Below, in pieces: positions 1-7,318 of a stretch of DNA of 64,000 nucleotides (the stretch's first letter is position 1; each line of letters opens with the position of its first letter). This DNA comes from Algoriphagus sp. NG3 (lineage in GTDB: Bacteria; Bacteroidota; Bacteroidia; Cytophagales; Cyclobacteriaceae). Both the position numbers and the translations under genes were made by a program. Under the pieces are notes generated by a model that was not told the origin of the DNA, searched no databases, and saw nothing but the letters and a program-made list of their open reading frames with translations. The stretch covers positions 1,302,001 to 1,366,000 of the forward strand of contig NZ_CP139421.1 of NCBI RefSeq assembly GCF_034119865.1. Direction: 5' to 3'.

Positions 1-191
1 GCTTTATCCTGGGACAAGTGGGATTAGGGATTCTCTATATATTGACTTTCGGATTATGTTTTATTGGGACTATCGTCGATTTGGTCAATTACAAGAGCCT
101 TGCCTATGAGTTTAACATCAAAGTGGCTCACGAGACCATGAACATGCTGAACGCAAATTATCCGGGTGATGCCACGAACCCTACTGTATAA
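1..191 (+). CDS. TM2-domain membrane protein, C-terminal fragment
   Basis: Only the last 62 codons are inside the window; the reading frame opens at base 3 and ends with TAA at 189-191. The fragment begins with a Gly-rich hydrophobic hairpin (GQVGLGILYILTFG, then a second hydrophobic run ending in a Val-Asp-Leu turn). This is the typical second half of a TM2 domain, a two-helix membrane module of unknown function. About 30 polar residues follow and end in ATNPTV. The 5' end and any N-terminal zinc-ribbon or linker lie outside, so the complete architecture is unknown. A terminator follows closely. Confidence 0.7.
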   Translation, partial: FILGQVGLGILYILTFGLCFIGTIVDLVNYKSLAYEFNIKVAHETMNMLNANYPGDATNPTV

Positions 192-216
192 TCGCTGAAC
201 GTGTTTAACCATTTAG

Positions 217-245
217 AAAGCTGGGAGAAAATCCCGGCTTTTTGT
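217..245 (+). terminator. Rho-independent terminator after the TM2 gene
   Basis: The arms AAGCTGGGA and TCCCGGCTT (one G-T pair) form a 9-bp stem with a short A-rich loop, followed by a run of T broken by one G. It lies 26 bases after the TM2 stop codon and before the 3' end of the oppositely oriented acetyltransferase gene. Confidence 0.75.
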
Positions 246-344
246 TTTAGGCATAATAATTAGCCTATTTATTATGCGATCGGTTTTTCAGCAAGTGCAA
301 ATTCAATCTGCGTAAGATTTCTTGCTTGGAAGCGCTATAGAAAG

Positions 345-788
345 CTAGATTCGCTTCAGCATTTCTATATGCTCTATACCATCTTCCAGATATGGCCTAC
401 CTTCATTTTCAAATCCAAGGGACTTGTAGAAATCATTGAGGTAGGTCTGTGCTCCTATTCTGATGGTGCAAGAACCAAATTCCGATTTTATAAAGGAAAG
501 TGATTGCTCCATGATCTTTTGCCCTAATCCCTTCCCTCGCGAATTCTTATCACATGCTACACGCCCTATAGAAACCTCTGGATACGAGATACCGGGGGGC
601 AATACTCTGGCGTAGGCTAATAAAGCGTCCTCAGACTTGATCATGACATGATAAGCTGCCAGATCCTTGTTATCGGCATCCTGATACAGGCAATTTTGCT
701 CTATCACAAAGATCTCATTCCTAAGCCTTATTATGGCATACAGTTCTTGGGTACTTAGTTGTTCGAAGTTTTTTATCTGGGTATTCAA
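345..788 (-). CDS. elaA: ElaA-type GNAT N-acetyltransferase
   Basis: A 147-residue GNAT-fold acetyltransferase that would move an acetyl group from acetyl-CoA to an unidentified amine. The N-terminal pattern (LSTQELYAIIRLRNEIFVIEQ, then a Tyr-Gln-Asp-Ala-Asp turn) is typical of the ElaA subfamily. Beta-4 with GRVAC is followed by the acetyl-CoA loop RGKGLGQKI near residues 85-93, and the C-terminal YKSLGF motif is present. The start is a TTG at 786-788: no in-frame ATG exists upstream, and the next internal Met would remove the ElaA motif. It is a single gene with no evident operon partner. Family assignment is strong; the substrate is unknown. Confidence 0.8.
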   Translation of the reverse strand: MNTQIKNFEQLSTQELYAIIRLRNEIFVIEQNCLYQDADNKDLAAYHVMIKSEDALLAYARVLPPGISYPEVSIGRVACDKNSRGKGLGQKIMEQSLSFIKSEFGSCTIRIGAQTYLNDFYKSLGFENEGRPYLEDGIEHIEMLKRI

Positions 789-923
789 ATGGATTGATTT
801 ATGGATTTTATGTTTTATTAGTCTGTGAATATTAAAATTGCCGGGATATTCTGATCTAAAATCTACTGATAAATATAAAGTGGATAGCTATACCTGCAAA
901 AGGGCTCACTAGACTAAATATCC

Positions 924-1631
924 TTACCAATCATCCTCATTTTCTTCTTTTAAAGCCGCAGTGTCAAGATCATCAAACATAACCAAACCACTTTCGGAAA
1001 GTGTCAGATGAATGCTCCGGAGTTTGGTATGTATTGTCTGTAAGGTGCTAAAGTCAGGCTGTTGTACATGAAACGGAATCCTGATCAGGTTTTCGGCATC
1101 CTTGGAAAATGGTGGAGGGGGATCACTTCCCAGAAAATAAGGCCAAAGTGTTTTGCCACAGCTGTAGCCCCAGGTAGTAATCGCAAAATCCTTTTCATAC
1201 TCTTGAAGCCGTTCATTGATTTCCTCAAAAAAGTGTTCAGATTCTCCCAGTCTTAATCTAGAGCCAGCTCGGGATTTCCCTTTGGTTTTGAGGTATTTGA
1301 TCTGGCTTTTGCCCTGCTTCTGCCTGACCATATAGGCACGGAACACCTTATGATCCAGCATTTCTCCATTGTGGAAATAACCTGTGGTAGCGATCCCTGC
1401 CCGGATCATCACCAAAGCCAAGTGGAAATCATCTATTTCTTTCAAATTGCCAGATTGATCCGGTAGCGTGTGCCAGGGCAGGGATATCCGTGCCAGCCAG
1501 GAGTCTGAGTTCGATATAACCCATTGATGTTTAGGTTTTTCAAATGTTTTCGACAACCCTTTCTTCTTTGCCAGCGCTAAAAGGGCATGGTACTTTTCAA
1601 GGCTAATTAACTTTGGTTGGCCGGAATTCAT
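924..1631 (-). CDS. Vms1/VLRF1-like release-factor-fold protein (putative peptidyl-tRNA hydrolase)
   Basis: A 235-residue protein whose central part matches the VLRF1 domain of eukaryotic Vms1/ANKZF1, an eRF1-fold enzyme that cleaves peptidyl-tRNA on stalled 60S subunits. Visible landmarks are HKVFRAYMVRQKQ (94-106), then GKSQ (107-110) at the place of the catalytic GxxQ loop, then KGKSRAGSRLR (117-127), which corresponds to the conserved Lys/Ser-Ala-Gly-Ser/Arg segment of the family, and then an acidic helix (EINERLQEYEKD). The Zn-finger and ankyrin parts of the eukaryotic proteins are absent. It is divergent from a HEAT-like gene with 48 bases between starts. A role in ribosome rescue is inferred from motifs only. 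Confidence 0.65.
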   Translation of the reverse strand: MNSGQPKLISLEKYHALLALAKKKGLSKTFEKPKHQWVISNSDSWLARISLPWHTLPDQSGNLKEIDDFHLALVMIRAGIATTGYFHNGEMLDHKVFRAYMVRQKQGKSQIKYLKTKGKSRAGSRLRLGESEHFFEEINERLQEYEKDFAITTWGYSCGKTLWPYFLGSDPPPPFSKDAENLIRIPFHVQQPDFSTLQTIHTKLRSIHLTLSESGLVMFDDLDTAALKEENEDDW

Positions 1632-1651
1632 AGCGGGGGAGGCTTTTCAAT

Positions 1652-1667
1652 TATATTTGTACAAATA
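1652..1667. promoter_or_regulatory. Divergent promoter with a 14-bp palindrome
   Basis: TATATTTG at 1652-1659 fits the Bacteroidota -7 consensus TAnnTTTG for the rightward gene, giving a leader of only about 15 bases before the ATG at 1680. It overlaps a perfect 14-bp palindrome, TATTTGTACAAATA (1654-1667), so a near-match to the -7 element also reads leftward. I saw no clear -33 TTG at the expected spacing. Confidence 0.45.
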
Positions 1668-1679
1668 AACCGAAAAAAC

Positions 1680-2207
1680 ATGGACGAGGAAATCCAAGGC
1701 TTGATCAAGCGCATGAGTGATCCAAATGAAAAGGAGGCTTTTTATTTTGCAGATAAATTGGGTGCAAAACTGGATGAAAACTCTCTAGCTGAGGTAAGCA
1801 GCTTGGTAAGAGGGGACAATTGGGAGGTTGCATATTTGGCTTGCAGAGCGCTTTCTAAATCAAGCTTTAATGAGCAATCCCTGGATGTTATTTTTGAAGC
1901 TATTTATGACAAAAAAAACAGGCCCCACCAGGGTGCTTTTGTTCAGATTTTGGAGGAATTTGACCTAAGCCTGCGGTTTGTGGATATTTTTAGAGTCTAT
2001 TTATTCGGCAACTTCAAAGCACAGACACTAGCTAAAATGTATCTGGATGAAGTGGAGTTTGACATGACTCCCAGAACGCTGCGAAAAGTGGAGAAACACT
2101 GGAACCATTACTTGCACAATCCGGAAGATGAAGGCAGTGTGGAATTGAAAAAACAAGAAGTAGAACCCATTTTAAAAGAACTCAAGGAATTATTTTTGGA
2201 GGAGTAA
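1680..2207 (+). CDS. HEAT-repeat-like hypothetical protein
   Basis: A 175-residue soluble, acidic, helix-rich protein. Its first 100 residues read as paired amphipathic helices like HEAT repeats (for example VSSLVRGDNWEVAYLACRALSKSS), in which a helix ends and the next begins with an Ala-Cys-Arg-Ala-Leu pattern. The rest is charged and ends in Glu/Lys-rich helices. The ATG at 1680 is preferred over the longer open frame from 1617, because the extension would overlap the neighbour's coding start and the promoter-like palindrome. No catalytic motif is visible. It lies head-to-head with the VLRF1-like gene, so a shared role is possible but unproven. Confidence 0.6.
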   Translation: MDEEIQGLIKRMSDPNEKEAFYFADKLGAKLDENSLAEVSSLVRGDNWEVAYLACRALSKSSFNEQSLDVIFEAIYDKKNRPHQGAFVQILEEFDLSLRFVDIFRVYLFGNFKAQTLAKMYLDEVEFDMTPRTLRKVEKHWNHYLHNPEDEGSVELKKQEVEPILKELKELFLEE

Positions 2208-2257
2208 AAGAATTTGCCTGATTTTTGATTTAATACCTATACAAATAAATGTAGGTT

Positions 2258-2893
2258 ATGATCAGTAAATCGGATATAGTTGAGTTGCATTCCATCTTCT
2301 TTAAGAAATATGGTTTTGAACTAAATCCATGCAACTCTTCATTTGAAAAGGCTTTTGAGGGTGGAAAGCAGGTAGTGGCGGTGTATTGTTTTGAAGGCAA
2401 AGAAGGGATCATAGTAGACTATTCTTTCGGGATTCGAATTCATGCTATTGAAGAACTGGTAAATCAGCATCTTCCAACGTTGATCAATAATGTGGAAGAG
2501 TCGCTTACTATGGACATGCCCATGGGCAAATTGGGGAATTATCGTCCAGGTGTGATCAAAATTTCTACTGCGTTAGAGCTTGATGAGTTAGTAGATAATA
2601 TTGAAAAATTCTTTAGTTTAAAAGGATTTAGCTGGTTGGATCAAATGAGTGATCCCCATATACTCGAACAACAATATTATTGCAAAAAAAGGAAGCCTAA
2701 TAATCCTAATGAGATGGTGGAGATAGCCTTTCGATCCATTGCACTAAGCAAACTTTTCAATCCGGAAAACTATCCTGAACTGAGACAAGCCTACTTGGAA
2801 AAAATGGATTATAGAGAAATGACTCCGTTGACTATAGCATCATTCTTCCATTTTCTCAATTATCTGGATCATCTCAATCCAATAGCAGCTTAA
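2258..2893 (+). CDS. Hypothetical protein, 211 aa
   Basis: I do not recognise this protein. It has no signal peptide and no membrane segment. It looks globular and mixed alpha/beta: an N-terminal helix (SKSDIVELHSIFFKKYGFEL), beta-like stretches (QVVAVYCFEGKEGIIVDYSFGIRIH), a central helix-rich part and a C-terminal part ending in NYLDHLNPIAA. There is a Cys pair (CCKK-like YYCKKRK) but no metal-binding spacing. It starts 50 bases after the HEAT-like gene on the same strand, so the two may be cotranscribed. The coding frame is long and free of repeats, so it is likely a real gene. Confidence 0.6.
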   Translation: MISKSDIVELHSIFFKKYGFELNPCNSSFEKAFEGGKQVVAVYCFEGKEGIIVDYSFGIRIHAIEELVNQHLPTLINNVEESLTMDMPMGKLGNYRPGVIKISTALELDELVDNIEKFFSLKGFSWLDQMSDPHILEQQYYCKKRKPNNPNEMVEIAFRSIALSKLFNPENYPELRQAYLEKMDYREMTPLTIASFFHFLNYLDHLNPIAA

Positions 2894-2895
2894 AT

Positions 2896-3105
2896 TTATC
2901 TTCCTTTCAAAAAAGTTGGCTTAAAAAAAGAATCATAAGATTCTTCTTTTTCTACAATTTCTTCAAGCCATGTTAGTTCATTCATAGGGTTCTATACCTT
3001 ACACTGTAGTATTTCACTGAGTTCAGCATCTTCTTTATCAAACAGTGAACAGCCCATCATCGCTGTGAATAATGTCAGTAGAAGTAAGAGTGAGGTTTTT
3101 CTTAA
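2896..3105 (-). pseudogene. Broken small lipoprotein gene (in-frame stop, no start codon)
   Basis: Reading leftward from 3105, one frame gives a charged start (LRKTS), a Leu-rich stretch (LLLLLTLFTAMMGC) that looks like a lipoprotein signal with a lipobox Cys, then SLFDKEDAELSEILQCKV and a TAG stop (2992-2994). The same frame continues after the stop with NPMNELTWLEEIVEKEE and ends at a TAA (2896-2898). The second part resembles the Leu-Trp-Leu-Lys/Glu-Glu-Ile segment of small Bacteroidota lipoproteins. No ATG, GTG or TTG precedes the signal part in frame. It therefore looks like a decayed 70-codon gene downstream of hrpB on the same strand. Confidence 0.5.
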
Positions 3106-3173
3106 ATAAAAAAGGATCTTTAAATTTTCAGTGGATGAATGGAGCTGTTAAATTTAAGCTAAATAATTGGCTT

Positions 3174-5660
3174 TCAATACTTCCTTTTTACTCCTCTAAC
3201 CGCCTCAGCACTAATGGGATCTTCAGGCCATTCATGCTTAGGATAGCGCCTTTTCAGTTCCTTTTTCACTTCGAAATAGCCATTCTTCCAAAAGCTTTTT
3301 AAGTCTTGGGTAAGCTGAACCGGTTTATATCCCGGAGAAAGCATTTCTATCAGCACGTTAACTTTCCCATCGTTTACTGTTGGGGTTTCCAGCAGACCAA
3401 ATAATTCCTGGAGTCGTACAGAAAGAAGGGGTACATTTCCGCTTCTATACGTAAGTTTGATTTTACTTCCTGATGGTACATCAATTGTAGCAGGTGCTAG
3501 CTGATCCAAATCCTTTTGTTGCTCAAAATCAAGAGAATGCAGTAATATTTGACTGATATTCAACTTCTTGAATTCATCATTTTTCTGAATCCCCTTTAGG
3601 TAAGGTTCTATCCAGGTTTCGGGTTTTTCGCAGAGATCAGCCACAGACCAGTCCGGCCATTGCTGCTCAGGATTCCATTGTTTCAGAGATTGCACTCGCA
3701 AGATCAGTTGCTCCACCTCTTCATTGAAATCCAGTAAATATTCTCCTTCTTCCCGGATAGCTTCCATTATAGCCTCCGTCACATCTCCCTCTGAGTATTT
3801 GGCCAGGGGTCTCGTGCCTAGGATAATGGATCCAATCCGGATCTCAGAATGAGCCTGAAGGCCGCCTTTTTTTCTGTCCCACTTCAGCACTTCCTTGGAT
3901 TTCAGCATAGGAGCCAGATCCTTGGGGTTGATAGGAGCAGCCATCCAGATTTTGCCCATACCTTCACGGGCATCCACATGCGCTACAGCAAGCCAGGATT
4001 CATGGGCTAAATCATCCTTATGCCCAATCTGGGCGATCTTACCATTGGCAAGTTGAAACTGGGCATTGTTGCCGGGACGTGCAGCAGCGATACGTTCAGG
4101 ATACGCATAAGCAAGGAGCAGACCGGTTTGCCAGGGATCTACGGAGCCGTTTTCCGGTTGTATAGAAAACATCCGCCTATAGGAGGCAGCCATCTTTTCG
4201 ATTTTTTTTATTCTAGGAATACTCACGTTGTGTTGCCGGAATCGCCGAAGTGCCTCTATTCTTAAATTCAAATCCACACCCGCATCAGGCCCAAGAGGAT
4301 CCCGCTCATCTAGTATAGCTGCTATATCTGTAGCCAAACCTAACTGATCGATTTCTTCCGCATTGATGAGCATGTGGGCTATACGGGGGTGGGTGGGAAG
4401 TTGATGCACTTCCCGACCATGAGGCGTCAATTCGCCCCCGACGATAGCTTCTATGGATTCCAGTGTTTTTTCAGCCAAAGCCAACGTGCCGGCAGGAGGA
4501 GGCGTAAGCCAGGTCATGGAGCGGATGTCCTGTTTACCCCAGGCTTTCATATCCAGAACCAGCCCTGTAAGATCCGCTTCCATCAATTCAGGAGTACGGT
4601 ATTCGAGCAATTGGTTTTGTATAGTTTTAGTCCAAAGTCTATAGCTATGACCAGCGGTCAACCGACCTGCCCTTCCTGATCTTTGATCTGCAGAATCCTT
4701 GCTGATCCTATGCAATACTAACCGTGACAAACCTGATCTGGCATCAAATCGGCTGGATTTGGCAAAGCCAGAATCCACCACGACTTTCACCCCTTCTATT
4801 GTAAGGGATGTCTCGGCTATATCTGTGGAAAGTACAATTTTTCGCTTCCCGGAGGGATGGGGCATAATAGCCCTGTTCTGATCTCCTGGTGAAAGTTGTC
4901 CGTACAATGGCAAAACCAAATCATCAGGCAGTGCTTTCCGTAGAATCTCCTGGGCTTTTCGGATTTCCCCCTGTCCGGGTAGAAACACAAGAAAGTCACC
5001 CTCGTGGATTTTGGTAAGCGGAATAATCTGCCTTGCGGCATCTTCCCCGATGGCGTATTGATCTACCTCATTCAGGTAATGTATGTCTACTGGATATTGT
5101 CTTCCTTTGCTTTCGATGACCTTGGATTTCAATAGGCCTGACAGCACGTTTGCATCTATTGTGGCAGACATGAGCAGGATTCTCAGATCAGGTCTCAATA
5201 CCTGCTGCACCTCTCTACAGAGCGCAAGTGCTACTTCGGAATGAAGATTTCTCTCATGAAACTCATCAAAAATCACCATTCCTACATCTTCCAGTGCATT
5301 GTCTGAATGGAGCATGCGGGTCAGGATCCCTTCTGTAATCACTTCAAGGCGGGTATTTGCAGAAATGGCAGATTCAAAGCGTATTCTATAACCTATCAGA
5401 TCGCCTAACTTGGTGTCAGTCATAGAAGCCATCCGCTGGGCTATGGTCTTTGTAGCCAATCGTCGGGGCTCCAGCATGATTATTTTTTTGCCTTTCAGCC
5501 AAGGCTCATCCAGGAGAGTTAATGGTAAAAGAGTACTCTTTCCGGCACCCGGAGGAGCCTGTATGATCAGGGAGTTGGCGGCGGTGAGTTGGGATTTTAC
5601 CTGTGGGATTATCTCCGCTACCGGTAGATCAAAGGATGTAGGGTCAAAATTCTGAAGCAT
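3174..5660 (-). CDS. hrpB: ATP-dependent helicase HrpB
   Basis: An 828-residue DEAH-box (DExH) helicase of the HrpB family. Motif I is APPGAGKST (35-43); motif Ia LEPRR, motif II DEFHERN and motif III MSATID follow. The C-terminal RecA domain has the STDIAETSLTIEGV and DQRSGRAGR motifs, and the winged-helix/HA2 and HrpB C-terminal regions follow (PGYKPVQLTQDLKSFW near the end). Length fits the family (about 800-850). The first ATG of the open frame (5750) lies inside a palindromic repeat, so the Met at 5660 (MLQNFDPTS) is chosen. HrpB's cellular role is poorly defined; related helicases act on RNA. Confidence 0.92.
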   Translation of the reverse strand: MLQNFDPTSFDLPVAEIIPQVKSQLTAANSLIIQAPPGAGKSTLLPLTLLDEPWLKGKKIIMLEPRRLATKTIAQRMASMTDTKLGDLIGYRIRFESAISANTRLEVITEGILTRMLHSDNALEDVGMVIFDEFHERNLHSEVALALCREVQQVLRPDLRILLMSATIDANVLSGLLKSKVIESKGRQYPVDIHYLNEVDQYAIGEDAARQIIPLTKIHEGDFLVFLPGQGEIRKAQEILRKALPDDLVLPLYGQLSPGDQNRAIMPHPSGKRKIVLSTDIAETSLTIEGVKVVVDSGFAKSSRFDARSGLSRLVLHRISKDSADQRSGRAGRLTAGHSYRLWTKTIQNQLLEYRTPELMEADLTGLVLDMKAWGKQDIRSMTWLTPPPAGTLALAEKTLESIEAIVGGELTPHGREVHQLPTHPRIAHMLINAEEIDQLGLATDIAAILDERDPLGPDAGVDLNLRIEALRRFRQHNVSIPRIKKIEKMAASYRRMFSIQPENGSVDPWQTGLLLAYAYPERIAAARPGNNAQFQLANGKIAQIGHKDDLAHESWLAVAHVDAREGMGKIWMAAPINPKDLAPMLKSKEVLKWDRKKGGLQAHSEIRIGSIILGTRPLAKYSEGDVTEAIMEAIREEGEYLLDFNEEVEQLILRVQSLKQWNPEQQWPDWSVADLCEKPETWIEPYLKGIQKNDEFKKLNISQILLHSLDFEQQKDLDQLAPATIDVPSGSKIKLTYRSGNVPLLSVRLQELFGLLETPTVNDGKVNVLIEMLSPGYKPVQLTQDLKSFWKNGYFEVKKELKRRYPKHEWPEDPISAEAVRGVKRKY

Positions 5661-5710
5661 TCCTGCAAAAGTAGGGTTTCTTGGGTAGAAAGGGAATTGT
5701 TCGTTAATTA

Positions 5711-5817
5711 CGTCACTGCGAGACTTAACATTTGGTTGCCAACCGCACAAAATCGAAATGACGTTGTAATGTCATCTCGATCCGCCGCGGCGGAGAATAG
5801 ATCTCAAGCGATGCTAC
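5711..5817. repeat. Composite palindromic intergenic repeat
   Basis: Two units lie side by side. Unit A runs from CGTCACTGCGAG (5711) to AAATGACG (5756-5763), with CGTCA and TGACG as inverted ends. Unit B starts at GTCATCTCGA (5771) and contains the perfect 14-bp palindrome TCCGCCGCGGCGGA (5781-5794), then AGATCTCAAGCGATGCTAC. From memory, similar GTCAT-type and GAGATCT-type units are scattered between genes in Cytophagales genomes. The GC-rich core stands out from the surroundings. The rest of the 5661-6129 gap shows no gene. Confidence 0.55.
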
Positions 5818-6129
5818 ATTCATCACAATTCCCAAACACGTCATCGGTAATGGTGAGGTACGAACCTGAAGCAGTCTCTTGGAATAGAAAGTCTACAATT
5901 GGGATTTAAGAATGGTGATTTACGCAATTCAAAAAGTAAAATTATTCTATTAGAAGTTTGAGCTTTTCAACTTCTTTAGAAAACTTCCAAAACTAGTTTG
6001 CAGCTGGCGACTGTATTCTTAATTTGGTTTTGGTAAACTGCCCATACGGGATAAATGTATATTCATTTTAGATTACCGTAGTTAAGAAATGACTTGATTA
6101 TTACTACAGTTTCTGAAAATTAAAACGCT

Positions 6130-6558
6130 ATGAGTAAATACATTGACGCAAATCAGGAAGCGGGGAAAAGGTTCTACCAAAACTTCTATGATAAAGGAAA
6201 AGTGGTAATGCTGAATTTATTAAGGTTTAGAAAAATTGCCGATTATACAAGTTTGGAAAGGATAAAACCTATTGATGAAATCAGTGGGGAAGAAGCTTAT
6301 CAATTGTATCTGACCGGCATCTTACCTGCATTGGAAAAGGCGGGAAGCCAGATCATCTATTATGGGAAGTCAAAAAATTTTCTAATAGGGCCTGATTTGG
6401 AAGTATGGGATGCTGTTTTGTTGATGGAACATGTGTCTGTATCAAAGTTTATGGAATTTGCCCAACAAGAAGAATACTTAAAATTTGCTGGACACCGGAC
6501 TGCTGCATTAGAGGATTCTAGATTATTACCGAGTCATGGAATAAAGAACTATACCTAA
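6130..6558 (+). CDS. DUF1330 family protein
   Basis: A 142-residue soluble protein that resembles the DUF1330 ferredoxin-like (dimeric alpha/beta barrel) fold. It has the early strand VVMLNLLRFRK (about 24-34), the central EEAYQLYLTGILPALEKAGSQ helix, strand IIYYGKSKNFLIGP, the WDAVLLMEHVSVSKFMEFAQQEEYLK segment with the usual aromatic/acidic pattern, and the HRTAALEDSRLLP end typical of the family. No catalytic role is established for these proteins. It is a single gene with an ATG start at 6130 and a short inverted repeat (CTAAAG/CTTTAG) over its stop. Confidence 0.75.
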   Translation: MSKYIDANQEAGKRFYQNFYDKGKVVMLNLLRFRKIADYTSLERIKPIDEISGEEAYQLYLTGILPALEKAGSQIIYYGKSKNFLIGPDLEVWDAVLLMEHVSVSKFMEFAQQEEYLKFAGHRTAALEDSRLLPSHGIKNYT

Positions 6559-6715
6559 AGTAGTTGCTTTAGATATAAAAAAAATAACCTTTAGTTTTTT
6601 CTCTCAGTGAAATTTGACTTATATCAAGCATAGCCAATGTTCCTTTCGTTGTCCGGGATTTTTATCCACAGAGTCCAAATCTTCGGATTATCAACCGGTT
6701 TCTTAAATCTTCGCC

Positions 6716-6738
6716 ACCGCTCGTGTCACACGAACGGT
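6716..6738. repeat. Intergenic inverted repeat
   Basis: ACCG-c-TCGTGT, one central C, then ACACGA-a-CGGT: two 11-base arms with a single mismatch. It lies between the DUF1330 gene and the 3' end of the thioredoxin gene and is GC-rich compared with its flanks. No T-run follows on either strand, so it does not look like a standard terminator; it may be another dispersed repeat unit. Confidence 0.4.
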
Positions 6739-6831
6739 ATATTCTAGAAGATCCCAATATCAAAATCAGATCCTACCAAATTCCTTAAACAAGCCATTAA
6801 TAACGGCCTAAATGATGCCTCGAATCAGGCT

Positions 6832-7317
6832 TTAATAAGCTAAAATCTTCTTGAGCTTCTCGCTATGCAGGTACTCAAGGTAGCGAGCATTGAGGCTGAA
6901 ATCACTTTCAAGAATTATAATTACTGGGGGAGTAAATTGTCCGTGATTTAGAGCCAACAGCACAGCTAGCTCATGTAGGCTTTTGTTTAGGGCGTTGTCA
7001 GGCCCTGTATTGCGAAAAGTAGTGCCATCAAAAACCACATTCTCTTTAGATTCTGCGTCGAATTTCACGGCTAAGTACTGATTGTTTATCAGATCTACTA
7101 TCTCAGGATTTGTAAATACTTCCTTTTCCATCTTTCGGCAGTAGGTGCACCAATCTGTGTAAAAGTAGATCAGGACTTTTTTTGGATCCTGATCTAGTCT
7201 AGTATCGAGTTCTTCAAAGCTAATCCAGTCAATTTCCTTTTGTTGCCCAAAAGCTTTACTCGGGTAAGTGGCCAGGGAGATGCAAAGGAATAAGAGAGGA
7301 AGAGCTATTTTTCGCAT
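6832..7317 (-). CDS. Exported thioredoxin-like protein
   Basis: A 161-residue protein with a cleavable signal peptide (MRKIALPLLFLCISLATYPS, then KAFGQ) and a thioredoxin fold. The redox motif is WCTYC (56-60), preceded by VLIYFYTDW and followed by RKMEKEVFTNPEIVDLINNQYLAVKFD, the typical helix and strand of the Thioredoxin_7/DUF255-like group. A cis-Pro region is suggested by FTPPVIIILE near residue 130. It would act as a periplasmic disulfide reductase or isomerase. It starts 1 base from the stop of the TonB receptor gene, so the two are almost certainly cotranscribed. It may keep Cys residues of the metal-uptake proteins reduced; that is inference. Confidence 0.85.
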   Translation of the reverse strand: MRKIALPLLFLCISLATYPSKAFGQQKEIDWISFEELDTRLDQDPKKVLIYFYTDWCTYCRKMEKEVFTNPEIVDLINNQYLAVKFDAESKENVVFDGTTFRNTGPDNALNKSLHELAVLLALNHGQFTPPVIIILESDFSLNARYLEYLHSEKLKKILAY

Positions 7318-7318
7318 G

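Noticed and set aside
1062..1256. Plus-strand frame inside the VLRF1-like gene
   Set aside because: No initiation context and no similarity; the opposite strand has a coherent, motif-bearing protein.
5661..5750. N-terminal extension of HrpB (from the ATG at 5750)
   Set aside because: It would be coded by the palindromic repeat and has no family similarity.
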